From: JANJTY01 sp038257155
GTDB lineage: Bacteria > Pseudomonadota > Gammaproteobacteria > Xanthomonadales > Xanthomonadaceae
Reading direction: 5' to 3'
DNA: 25,603 nt
Assembly: GCA_038257155.1 (NCBI GenBank)
Contig: JBBSJP010000059.1
Coordinates: 1 to 25,603, forward strand
A program made the position numbers and the translations under genes. Below the pieces are notes generated by a model. That model did not search any database, was not told the origin of the DNA, and was given only the letters and a program-made list of their open reading frames with translations. Shown here one piece after another: positions 18,916-25,603 of the stretch (the first letter of the stretch is position 1; each line of letters opens with the position of its first letter).

Positions 18916-19929
18916 TCAGGCGGCTTCGGCGCGCACTGTGCTGCGTCCGTCGATCAGCGTCTCGAAGTAATCAAGGGTCAGGTCGATCTGCTCGGAGGCC
19001 GATTCGGCGCGATTGACCACGGCGCGAAACGCGGCATTTTCCGGGCGGTCCTTGGCATACCAGCCCAGGTGCTTGCGCGCGATGCGTACGCCCTGGATCT
19101 CGCCGTAGAACGCATGCAGGGCCTGCAGGTGGCCTAGCAGGATGTCGCGGATCTCGCGCAGGCCGGGTGCTGGCCATGATTCGCCGGTGGCAAAGTAATG
19201 CGCGATCTCGCGGAAGATCCAGGGGCGCCCCTGCGCCGCGCGACCAATCAGCAGCCCATCGCAGCCGGTCTGGCGCAGTACGAAGGCAGCGCGTTCGGCT
19301 GAATCAACGTCGCCGTTTGCCAATACCGGAATCGACAGTGCGGCCTTGATGGCTGCCACCGTGTCGTACTCCGCATTGCCGGTGTACTGTTGGTCGCGGG
19401 TGCGGCCGTGCACTGCCAACGCCGCCACGCCGCAGTCTTCGGCAATGCGCGCGATGCGCGGCGCATTGCGGTTGTCGGCATTCCAGCCGGTGCGGATCTT
19501 CAGGGTCACCGGCACGTCGACCGCGCCAACCACGGCGCGCAGGATGCGTTCGACCAGGGCCTCGTCGCGCATCAGGGCCGAGCCGGCCCAGACGTTGCAG
19601 ACCTTCTTGGCCGGGCAGCCCATGTTGATGTCGATGATCTGCGCGCCGTGCGCGACGTTGTAGCGCGCGGCTTCCGCCAGGATCTCCGGGTCAGTGCCGG
19701 CAATCTGCACTGACACCGGTCCCGGCTCGTCAGCGTGATCCATGCGCTGAAGTGACTTGCGCGTCTTCCACAGACGTGGATCGGAGGTGGTCATCTCCGA
19801 CACGCACAGCCCCGCACCAAGCTGCTTGCACAGGATGCGAAAAGGTTTGTCGGTGACCCCGGCCATCGGCGCCAGGATCACGTTGGGCTCGATGCGATAG
19901 GGTCCGATGGCCAGGTGAGACTGACTCAC
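18916..19929 (-). CDS. dusB: tRNA-dihydrouridine synthase B
   Basis: Encodes 337 residues from a GTG at 19929, chosen because it gives MSQSHLAIGPYRIEPNVI, the normal DusB N-terminus; the frame continues upstream only by chance. The FMN enzyme reduces uridines in tRNA using NADPH. Visible signatures: LAPMAGVTDKPFR, VSVQIAGTD, the catalytic Cys105 in INMGCPAKKV, TLKIRTGW, VHGRTRDQ, VLANGD and GRAAQGRPWIF. The start overlaps the toxin stop codon (GTGA at 19926-19929), so it is probably translated from the toxin-antitoxin transcript. In many gammaproteobacteria fis follows dusB; here the next gene is a convergent secreted protein. Confidence 0.96.
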   Translation of the reverse strand: MSQSHLAIGPYRIEPNVILAPMAGVTDKPFRILCKQLGAGLCVSEMTTSDPRLWKTRKSLQRMDHADEPGPVSVQIAGTDPEILAEAARYNVAHGAQIIDINMGCPAKKVCNVWAGSALMRDEALVERILRAVVGAVDVPVTLKIRTGWNADNRNAPRIARIAEDCGVAALAVHGRTRDQQYTGNAEYDTVAAIKAALSIPVLANGDVDSAERAAFVLRQTGCDGLLIGRAAQGRPWIFREIAHYFATGESWPAPGLREIRDILLGHLQALHAFYGEIQGVRIARKHLGWYAKDRPENAAFRAVVNRAESASEQIDLTLDYFETLIDGRSTVRAEAA

Positions 19930-20351
19930 AACGGATTGTTCCAGCGCAGGCCAGGCATGCGCGCGAAATCCGTGTCGGCGCTGTGCAGGGTGCCGCGGTA
20001 CTCCATGGTGAGCGCCGCGATCTGGATGTCGGTGGTGAGCCGGCCTGCAACGCCCAAGGTCTCTGCCAGCGCCAGTGCGCGATTCAGGCTGCCCGCAGTG
20101 CCGTAAAGCACGCGCAGCCTTGGCCAGTCGAGCCAGCTGCGCACGATGGCCAGTGCCCGCTCGGTGGCGAGCGGAGAGGCGAGAATTCCTCGCTGCGTGG
20201 TGATCCGCAGAAAGCCGAACAACACGGGCTCCGGCACGCCGATGTCCTGGCCGCCATTCATCAGGCCGCTCCACCAGTCCAGTGCGGCGGCATGCTGCGC
20301 CGCGCTGCGGTTATGGGCGCAGAGCAAGAGGTTGAGGTCGGGGACGATCAC
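19926..20351 (-). CDS. vapC: PIN-domain toxin, VapC type
   Basis: Encodes 141 residues from a GTG with AAGG 7 bases upstream. It begins IVPDLNLLLCAH, with Asp5 as the first PIN-domain metal ligand. Later features are PEPVLFGFLRITTQRG, then TTDIQIAALTMEYRGTLHSA and DTDFARMPGLRW, which supply the remaining acidic residues of a VapC ribonuclease. Such toxins cleave tRNA or rRNA and are held by the antitoxin. It follows the antitoxin gene by 21 bp, and its stop codon overlaps the dusB start. No truncation is visible, so it is likely functional. The target is unknown. Confidence 0.9.
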   Translation of the reverse strand: MIVPDLNLLLCAHNRSAAQHAAALDWWSGLMNGGQDIGVPEPVLFGFLRITTQRGILASPLATERALAIVRSWLDWPRLRVLYGTAGSLNRALALAETLGVAGRLTTDIQIAALTMEYRGTLHSADTDFARMPGLRWNNPL

Positions 20352-20372
20352 CGGATGCCTTGGCTCTGGGGA

Positions 20373-20624
20373 TCAGGCCGCTTCGTTGCGTGCATCCGGC
20401 GGTTCCTCATCCAGCAACTGGTTGATCTTGGCCAGATCAACACCTGGCATTACTGGCGAGTCGAACACGGGCACCTCATAGCGAGCGGGCGTCTCGCAGA
20501 CTGCTGCCTCGAAACCTCGACGCAGCGTCTCGTTCAGTACTTGCTTGAAGCCCTTGCCCTCGTCGGCCATGCGCTGTTCCAGCAGGCGGGCGAGGTCGGG
20601 TTCGATGGAAACGGTGGTGCGCAT
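20373..20624 (-). CDS. vapB: ribbon-helix-helix antitoxin, VapB-like
   Basis: Encodes 83 residues. The N-terminal MRTTVSIEPDLARLLEQRMA followed by FKQVLNETLRRGFEA is a ribbon-helix-helix DNA-binding fold as in CopG-like antitoxins. The acidic, hydrophobic C-terminal part (VDLAKINQLLDEE) would bind and neutralise the PIN toxin encoded 21 bp downstream. Ribbon-helix-helix antitoxins usually repress their own promoter, and three GCATCACG repeats lie directly upstream of its ATG. The ATG is supported by length and fold. The name VapB is positional; sequence alone cannot separate it from other antitoxin classes. Confidence 0.88.
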   Translation of the reverse strand: MRTTVSIEPDLARLLEQRMADEGKGFKQVLNETLRRGFEAAVCETPARYEVPVFDSPVMPGVDLAKINQLLDEEPPDARNEAA

Positions 20625-20664
20625 CGTGATGCGTCAATTATCAATCAACGTGATGCCGTGATGC
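20625..20664 (-). promoter_or_regulatory. toxin-antitoxin promoter with three operator repeats
   Basis: Reading towards the antitoxin, the repeat GCATCACG occurs at 20657-20664, 20649-20656 and 20625-20632. The last touches the ATG. Between them the AT-rich sequence holds GATAAT (minus strand, 20637-20642), a good -10 element, so the mRNA would be almost leaderless. Direct repeats flanking a promoter fit cooperative binding by a ribbon-helix-helix antitoxin. No clear -35 was found. Confidence 0.6.
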
Positions 20665-20697
20665 TAGAGCTTTTGTGCGAGGCACGCAAGACTGTTT

Positions 20698-23046
20698 TCA
20701 GTGCGCCGCGCGCGTGGGCGGAAGTTCGAGTTTGGGAGAGCCAGGCGGCAGGAAGTCCTCGGGCGGTTCGCGCGAGAAGCCGTAGTACTCGATTCGGCGC
20801 AGGAAGCTCTCCAGTTCGCCGTAATCCATCCGGTCCTCGATGAAACGCTCGCGCCCATCGGTGCTTCCCTGCCTCACGGCGAGGTCGTAGGCATGCATGC
20901 TCCAAAGATACTGGCGGCGGCGCTGGATCATGTCCTGCTCGACCTCGCTGCCCGGCAGCAGGCGACGCAGCATGTTCCAGCCGAGCAAATTGGGCAGCGC
21001 GCCGCCTTTGGATTCGGCAAACATCCAGGCCAGTCGTTGACAGGACTCGCGCAGGTCAAGGCTGAGCAGCTGCGTGGCGGGATCGCATGCGCGCGCCACC
21101 ACGCCATAGGCGGGGAGCGGCAGTTGAGCGGTAGTGAAGCTGCCTGCCACCACCCAAGGATCGTCGCGAACCTGCATCGCCTCCAAGGGTGCCCACACCG
21201 CGGCTGGAAACGTCAGACCGCTGGCGCGAAGCCCGTCGCTCTGGGTCCTGAGCATTCGGCCGTCTGCGTCATCCATGTGGGTGGCCTGAGCCGCCCGAAT
21301 CAGGCTTGTGCTCACCGCCTCCGGATCCTCGCGCTGCGCAATGGCCAGAAACACCCAGGGCATGGCGTTGTCCGGCTCCGACGCGGAGAAGCGGCGGTAG
21401 TGCTCCAAGCAGTTCCGCTCCGGGCGCAGCTCGCACAGGTGGGCGACCAGCTCGATGATCGAGGGATCGTCTGGGGCGAGTTGGATGGCACGCTCGAAAG
21501 CCCTGTCGGCACGTTGCGCATCGCCCTCATTCTGGGAAAGATCCAGGCCATGCGCGAGCAGCAGGTTTTGCGCGAGGGAAACCGCATCGTCACGCCGCAT
21601 CAGCAGATCAAGGGCGCGGCGCTGGAACTGACGACCGAGGCGCTCGTGCACAGCTTGCAACAGGTCGCCGATCTGCTCGATCCGGCCGCTGTCGATCAGT
21701 GCCCGCGAGAGTGCAGCAACCTGCTCAGCCTGAGCCCCGTCATTGCCTGGCAGCTCATTGTCCAGCCACTCGGCCAGGGCATCGGCCTGGGCTTTGCGCT
21801 GTGCAGGGTCGTCACTGCTCGCCAGCATGGCGGCCATCATCTGGGCAGCGCGCTGCGCTCGAATCTCGCGCGCTTCGGCCAGGCCGCGTTGTTGCTGTGC
21901 CTCGAACTGGGCGGCCTCGGCCTGGACGCGCCTGGCTTCGGCCATGGCGCGCGCACCCTCGGCCTGATACGCCTGCCACGTGGAACTGAGGATGCCAATG
22001 AGCACTACAGCGATCATTCCGCTGGCAGCCTGGTTCCTCTTCATCCAGCGCTGCGCGCGTTCCCATGAACCGGGAACTCGAGCCGAGACCAGCTCGCCTT
22101 CGAGCTGACGTCGCAGGTCCTCGCCCAGCTCACGTGCCGAGGCATAGCGCTGGCCAGGATCCTTTTCCAGACACTTCAGGCAGATCGACTCCAGATCGGC
22201 TGGAATCGCGCGGTTCATTTCACGCGGTGATGCCGGGCTGTCGGCGACGACGCGCTGCAAGGTGCGCTGGGCATCGGGCGCCAGAAAGGGTGGGCGCCCG
22301 GTGAGACATTCATAGAGGATTGCACCGAGCCCCCAGATATCGGTACTGGCGGTGAGCGGGTGCGATTCCAGTACCGCCTGTTCTGGCGCCATGTAGCTCG
22401 GCGTGCCGGCGATCTCGCCGCCTTCGTGTCCGGCGTCGATGCGTCGCGCGAGTCCGAAGTCGGCGATCAATGGTTCGCCTGCGGGCGTTAGCAGCACATT
22501 GCCCGGTTTCAGGTCGAGGTGCAGCACGCCAAGACGATGCGCATAGTCCATCGCCTCGGCCAGGGTGCGCAGCAGTCGTGCGGCGTCACGCGGTGCAAGT
22601 GGTCCCGCCGCGGCCAGGCGTTCGGCCAGGCTTTGGCCCTCGACCAGGCGCATCGAGAAATAGTTCAGCCCGTCGCGGTGGCCGAACTCGTAGATCTCGA
22701 CGATGTTCGGGTGCTGCATGCGCGCCGCACTGCGCGCCTCGCGCCGGAAGCGCTCAACAAACTCCTCGGATGCCCAGGGACCGGCGGCCAGCAGCTTGAA
22801 AGCCACGTCACGCTCAAGTCCCAGCTGGCGCGCGCGATAGACCACGCCCATGCCGCCCTGGCCGATCTTCTCGACCAGTTCATAGTCGCCAAAGCGACGC
22901 TGCACAGGATCGGACAGGTCTATGTCCATGTCTTCCGGCGACAGCCAGGCCAGCGGTCGCGAGGTATCGGCGATCTGCGAATGGGTACCGAAGGCAAAAG
23001 CCGCCAGGGCACGGGTGGGATTGTCCTGGGACGCGGGGCGACTCAT
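20698..23046 (-). CDS. transmembrane Ser/Thr protein kinase (module B)
   Basis: Encodes 782 residues from the ATG whose first bases overlap the upstream stop codon (ATGA at 23043-23046). The kinase domain runs from about residue 53 to 320: glycine loop KIGQGGMGVVY, Lys84 in VAFK, catalytic Asp178 in VLHLDLKPGNVLL, DFG at 196-198, and GTPSYMAPEQ. The HRD arginine is replaced by leucine (HLD), so it is a non-RD kinase that may not need activation-loop phosphorylation. A membrane helix lies at about 342-358 (SGMIAVVLIGILSSTW), followed by a long Ala/Glu/Arg coiled-coil (360-405) and roughly 375 residues of helical sequence, possibly degenerate TPRs. It is last in the operon ECF sigma, sigma4-like protein, kinase. 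Confidence 0.93.
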   Translation of the reverse strand: MSRPASQDNPTRALAAFAFGTHSQIADTSRPLAWLSPEDMDIDLSDPVQRRFGDYELVEKIGQGGMGVVYRARQLGLERDVAFKLLAAGPWASEEFVERFRREARSAARMQHPNIVEIYEFGHRDGLNYFSMRLVEGQSLAERLAAAGPLAPRDAARLLRTLAEAMDYAHRLGVLHLDLKPGNVLLTPAGEPLIADFGLARRIDAGHEGGEIAGTPSYMAPEQAVLESHPLTASTDIWGLGAILYECLTGRPPFLAPDAQRTLQRVVADSPASPREMNRAIPADLESICLKCLEKDPGQRYASARELGEDLRRQLEGELVSARVPGSWERAQRWMKRNQAASGMIAVVLIGILSSTWQAYQAEGARAMAEARRVQAEAAQFEAQQQRGLAEAREIRAQRAAQMMAAMLASSDDPAQRKAQADALAEWLDNELPGNDGAQAEQVAALSRALIDSGRIEQIGDLLQAVHERLGRQFQRRALDLLMRRDDAVSLAQNLLLAHGLDLSQNEGDAQRADRAFERAIQLAPDDPSIIELVAHLCELRPERNCLEHYRRFSASEPDNAMPWVFLAIAQREDPEAVSTSLIRAAQATHMDDADGRMLRTQSDGLRASGLTFPAAVWAPLEAMQVRDDPWVVAGSFTTAQLPLPAYGVVARACDPATQLLSLDLRESCQRLAWMFAESKGGALPNLLGWNMLRRLLPGSEVEQDMIQRRRQYLWSMHAYDLAVRQGSTDGRERFIEDRMDYGELESFLRRIEYYGFSREPPEDFLPPGSPKLELPPTRAAH

Positions 23047-23627
23047 GCGGAAGTCTCCGATGACAAAACGGCATCGCGCAGGCGGCGGCGCAAAGTTTGC
23101 CGCGCTGCCGGTGAAATGCACCAGTCGGCGAGACCGGCTTCGACGCGCTGCAGGAATCGTTGCCTCAGCCGACCCAGCGCTGTACGCAGATCAACCGGGC
23201 TGCGACCCAATGCCCGACCGAGGGACTCAAGTACCGCGCCGTCGGCTTCCTGTTCAAGCCAGGCCGCCAGGATGTCGTAGCTGTCGGCGTGCCCGGCGCG
23301 GGCAGCTTCCGCGGCCACGGCCTGTTGCGCGTGCCGCAGCAGACGACGTGCGAAGGCTGCGGTCAGCGCGGCTTCGGAAACGTAGGCCGCCCGTTCCGGG
23401 CAGGCCCGCTGCAGCGCTTCTCCCAGACTGCCGAACACGTCCGGTCGCGCTGCGGGATCGGCTTCGTCCATCCAGATCGACACCGCCTTATGCAAGACGC
23501 AGCGCTGTGCCGGGTCGGCATCGGACATGCGCAGGCAGTCGTCCAGCGTTGATTCAATTTGTTGCCTGCGCCGTTGATTCCGTGCGGTGGCTGAAGCCGG
23601 GCGCGTTCTTGAGATGGGACTGGACAT
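23043..23627 (-). CDS. sigma4-like protein without region 2
   Basis: Encodes 194 residues from the ATG at 23627; a GTG 27 bp further upstream is also possible. Residues 1-85 are not recognised. The rest can be aligned by eye without large gaps to the C-terminal half of the ECF factor encoded next door: AEAARAGHADSYDILAAWL with EEADRAGRLTLFDALQHLL, then LGRALGRSPVDLRTALGRLR with IGSVFGMSANHVAVAVKRLR. It therefore seems to keep a sigma region-4-like helix-turn-helix but has no recognisable core-binding region 2. It lies 51 bp after the sigma gene and overlaps the kinase start by ATGA. It may be a degenerate sigma paralogue, a co-regulator or a decoy. No function is assigned. Confidence 0.75.
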   Translation of the reverse strand: MSSPISRTRPASATARNQRRRQQIESTLDDCLRMSDADPAQRCVLHKAVSIWMDEADPAARPDVFGSLGEALQRACPERAAYVSEAALTAAFARRLLRHAQQAVAAEAARAGHADSYDILAAWLEQEADGAVLESLGRALGRSPVDLRTALGRLRQRFLQRVEAGLADWCISPAARQTLRRRLRDAVLSSETSA

Positions 23628-23678
23628 ACGCGTGATTTCCAGGTGGCTGATCACGGGTATGCGGTCCGATGGCGGCGA

Positions 23679-24362
23679 TTACAGCTCGGCGCGCAGCGCA
23701 CGCTTGAGCCATTCCAGCTCGACCTCCACGTCGGCGCCCGGCGCCAGGGTGTCGACCAGTTCGTGCCCGACCAGCGCGCGGAGCCGGTCGCGCAGGCGCT
23801 TGACTGCCACCGCGACATGGTTCGCGCTCATGCCGAACACGCTGCCGATGCGGCTGTATTCATCGGCCTCTGGTGCTTCGGCCAACAGATGCTGCAGCGC
23901 ATCGAACAAGGTCAGGCGCCCGGCGCGGTCAGCCTCCTCCCGCAGCCGGTCGCGTGCACGTGCCAGCACCTGCAGGGCCCAGTCGCGATCGAACTGGGTG
24001 GCCAGATCGGTGCCCGCGTCGACGAGAGTCTGCAGCGCGTCTTCGACGTGCCACGCGCCGCCGCCGCGTTTGGCGGTGAGTTCGGCGCGTAGCCGCTCGC
24101 GCCGATGGTTTTCGGCGGCGGTAAACAGGAAGGCGCGAAATGAACCGCGCTCAGGCTCTGCTCGCTCCGCCAGGCGCTGCTGCAGGAAATGCAGAAAGAA
24201 CGCCTGGGTTTCGTCTTCCGCACGCTGCGCTTCGCCATGGCGGCGGAAGTAGGCCAGCAGCACCGGACGATAGGCGGCGCACAGCTCGGCCAGGGCATCA
24301 CGAGCGTCGCTGCCTTGGCCGCGTGCGGCGAGGATCAGGCTCCAGCGGGTGGTGGCGCTCAT
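23679..24362 (-). CDS. ECF sigma factor linked to a Ser/Thr kinase (module B)
   Basis: Encodes 227 residues from ATG at 24362; a TTG 18 bp upstream is in frame. The opening TTRWSLILAA and ALAELCAAYRPVLLAYFRR, then AEDETQAFFLHFLQQRL and GSFRAFLFTAAENHRRERLR, form region 2. These are typical of the kinase-associated ECF groups best known from Planctomycetes and Acidobacteria. Region 4 is YSRIGSVFGMSANHVAVAVK with RLRDRLRALV. It is clearly unlike the module A sigma factor, so the two are not recent duplicates. No anti-sigma gene is adjacent, and control by the downstream kinase is inferred. A dyad lies 23 bp upstream of its start. Confidence 0.92.
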   Translation of the reverse strand: MSATTRWSLILAARGQGSDARDALAELCAAYRPVLLAYFRRHGEAQRAEDETQAFFLHFLQQRLAERAEPERGSFRAFLFTAAENHRRERLRAELTAKRGGGAWHVEDALQTLVDAGTDLATQFDRDWALQVLARARDRLREEADRAGRLTLFDALQHLLAEAPEADEYSRIGSVFGMSANHVAVAVKRLRDRLRALVGHELVDTLAPGADVEVELEWLKRALRAEL

Positions 24363-24384
24363 GGCGTGATTGTGCCGCAAGCTT

Positions 24385-24405
24385 CCAGTGCTGTGGCACA
24401 GCTGG
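24385..24405. promoter_or_regulatory. dyad upstream of the module B sigma gene
   Basis: CTGTG-G-CACAG (24391-24401), flanked by CCAG (24385-24388) and CTGG (24402-24405), forms an extended imperfect dyad. It sits between the rbsK stop codon and the sigma start. It could be an operator or a weak rbsK terminator; no T-tract follows on the minus strand. Confidence 0.4.
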
Positions 24406-24449
24406 CGCCGCGCCGGGGGGCGGCTAAGGGCTCAGGCTACTGGCCCGGC

Positions 24450-25424
24450 TCATGCGCCGGAAGCGAAGCGTTCCTCGACTTCGGCGCGCTGCGGCATGGC
24501 GCCGGCGGCGCCCTCGCGCTCAACGCTCAGCGCGGCATAGCGTGAGGCGAATTCGGCGGCCTCGCGCAGGGTTCTGCCCTCGGCCAGGGCTGCGCACAGC
24601 GCGCCGTTGAAGGCGTCGCCGGCGCCGGTGGTGTCAAGCGCCCGCGCCTGCTGCGCAGGCAGTCGATACCAGGCCTGGTCATCACCCATCGCGCCGGGCT
24701 CGGGATGCGATACGAAACAGCCCGCGGAACCCAGCGTGATCAACACGCTGCCGGTTGGATGCAGGCGGCGGCAGATGTCGTGCAGGGGTTCGTCCTCGGT
24801 GTCGGCGACCACGTCCGGATCCAGTTCCTCTTCCAGATGGCGCTCCACCAGGGCGGCGAATTCCGTTTCGTTGGGCGTGATGAGGCTTGCCTCGGCGAGC
24901 AGGTCGAGGCTGGTGGGTGCATCGGCCGGGGCGGGATTGAGCACTGTGAGGACGCCGGCCACGCGCGCATCGCGAAGCGCGGCATGCACTGCATCAACCG
25001 ACACTTCCAGCTGCGCCAGCACCACGCCGGCTTCGGCGATGAGGTCGGCGTGCAGCGCGATCCAGCCGGTCGACAGCGCCGCATTGGCGCCGGGAGCCAC
25101 GACGATCAGGTTTCGGCCTTGCGCGTCGACAAAGATGCCGGCGCTGCCGCTCGCCAGTTCGGACTGCACCTCGGCCTGCAAGTCGATGCCGTCTTCCAGT
25201 GCGAGTGCGCGCGCCAGTTCGGCCGCTGCATCCTCGCCCAGGGAGGTGATGAAGGCGGTCGCCGCGCCGCTGCGCACGGCGGCGACGGCCTGGTTGAATC
25301 CCTTGCCTCCTGGGCCGTTGGCATAGCGCCCGGTGCGCGTCTCGCCCACTACCGGAACCTGCGGGCAGGTCCAGACCTGGTCGAGGTTGAAGCTGCCGAC
25401 AACGACGACGTTCGTGTTACTCAT
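24450..25424 (-). CDS. rbsK: ribokinase-like PfkB-family sugar kinase
   Basis: Encodes 324 residues from the ATG at 25424, preceded by GAGGAAG. N-terminal VVVVGSFNLDQVWTCPQVPV and the PfkB signature 1 region GPGGKGFNQ (37-45) are followed by VLNPAPA, ITPNETEF and signature 2 DTTGAGDAFNG with catalytic Asp270. These fit ribokinase, which phosphorylates D-ribose to ribose 5-phosphate with ATP in the cytoplasm. An acidic insertion near 196-214 (LEEELDPDVVADTEDE) makes it slightly longer than E. coli RbsK. No ribose transporter or RbsR gene is next to it, so another sugar or nucleoside substrate is possible. It is followed after 87 bp by the sigma-kinase module on the same strand. Confidence 0.88.
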   Translation of the reverse strand: MSNTNVVVVGSFNLDQVWTCPQVPVVGETRTGRYANGPGGKGFNQAVAAVRSGAATAFITSLGEDAAAELARALALEDGIDLQAEVQSELASGSAGIFVDAQGRNLIVVAPGANAALSTGWIALHADLIAEAGVVLAQLEVSVDAVHAALRDARVAGVLTVLNPAPADAPTSLDLLAEASLITPNETEFAALVERHLEEELDPDVVADTEDEPLHDICRRLHPTGSVLITLGSAGCFVSHPEPGAMGDDQAWYRLPAQQARALDTTGAGDAFNGALCAALAEGRTLREAAEFASRYAALSVEREGAAGAMPQRAEVEERFASGA

Positions 25425-25475
25425 CCCTGCGCTTCCTCTCGCACCTCGCAGCGGCGGATCATGATCTGATGGGAT

Positions 25476-25563
25476 GGACTCCTCCTCCCAGGGACGGCAT
25501 CGCGATGTGCCAGAGTTGGTGGGCCGAGGAGGCACCACCAAAACAAGCCGAGAGGAGGAGTCC
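25476..25563 (+). ncRNA. structured 5' leader sequestering the ribosome binding site
   Basis: Outer stem: GGACTCCTCCTC (25476-25487) pairs perfectly with GAGGAGGAGTCC (25552-25563), 12 bp, and the 3' arm is the ribosome binding site of the gene starting at 25568. Inside are a strong hairpin TTGGTGG (25516-25522) / CCACCAA (25535-25541), extended by GCC/GGC with one bulged A, and a smaller hairpin GGCAT-CGCG-ATG-TGCC (25496-25511). Together they form a three-way junction typical of cis-regulatory RNAs. It does not match a riboswitch I know. The 12-bp repeats could alternatively be ends of a small mobile element. Confidence 0.55.
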
Positions 25564-25567
25564 TGTC

Positions 25568-25603
25568 ATGAATCGTAACCCGACCCTGACCGACCGTGTC
25601 TAC
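25568..25603 (+). CDS. partial gene start, possibly Bax inhibitor-1/YccA family
   Basis: Only 12 codons are inside the window: ATG followed by NRNPTLTDRVY. A very strong ribosome binding site (GGAGGAG, 7-base gap) supports the start, and the folded leader directly precedes it. The NPTLTD-type opening recalls the cytoplasmic N-terminus of Bax inhibitor-1/YccA-family membrane proteins, but twelve residues are too few for a firm call. Confidence 0.5.
   Translation, partial: MNRNPTLTDRVY

Noticed and set aside
18916..20274. Longer dusB start reaching into the toxin gene
   Set aside because: The extra N-terminal residues are out-of-frame toxin sequence; the GTG at 19929 gives the normal family length and start.
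25476..25563. 12-bp inverted repeat read as ends of an insertion sequence or MITE
   Set aside because: The right arm is a well-placed ribosome binding site and inner hairpins fit an RNA leader; no target duplication or transposase is seen. Kept as an alternative.

Overview
The window is 25.6 kb of dense, GC-rich chromosomal DNA. It most resembles a gammaproteobacterium of the Xanthomonadales/Lysobacterales. That assignment is inferred from the mix of housekeeping genes (sdaA, metK, deaD, dusB, rbsK), an ideal CRP/Clp-type operator, several secreted proteins ending in a short Phe-Glu motif, and abundant intergenic repeats. No rRNA, tRNA, CRISPR array, phage or intact insertion sequence was recognised.

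Layout. 1-590: tandem array of 52-bp repeats. 641-3525 (minus): L-serine dehydratase and a secreted beta-helix protein. 3660-7287 (plus): glutaredoxin-like protein, ECF sigma factor and transmembrane Ser/Thr kinase with TPRs, joined by 4-base start/stop overlaps (module A). 7707-9035 (plus): secreted beta-propeller protein, followed by a second repeat array. 9426-10631 (minus): metK. 10852-14304 (plus): response-regulator diguanylate cyclase and hybrid histidine kinase, then a third repeat array. 14771-16711 (minus): DEAD-box helicase. 16964-18903 (plus): thioredoxin-fold protein, a possible gene remnant on the other strand, and a secreted concanavalin-like protein. 18916-20624 (minus): VapBC-type toxin-antitoxin pair overlapping dusB. 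20698-24362 (minus): second sigma-kinase module (B), made of an ECF sigma factor, a sigma4-like protein without a recognisable sigma2 region, and a Ser/Thr kinase. 24450-25424 (minus): ribokinase-like kinase. 25476-25603 (plus): a strongly folded leader and the first codons of a gene that leaves the window.

How the parts work together. Signal transduction dominates. Two unrelated sigma-kinase modules sit about 13 kb apart, each with the sigma gene upstream of the kinase and translationally coupled. One carries a CxxC redox protein at its head; the other carries a sigma-like partner. Between them lies a complete phosphorelay (His-Asp-His) next to a diguanylate cyclase with an intact receiver and I-site, which suggests control of c-di-GMP.

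Most notable for follow-up: the sigma4-like protein of module B, the right-edge leader whose 12-bp perfect stem covers the ribosome binding site, the 52-bp repeat family present as three arrays next to gene 3' ends, and the toxin-antitoxin pair fused by overlap to dusB with three direct operator repeats.
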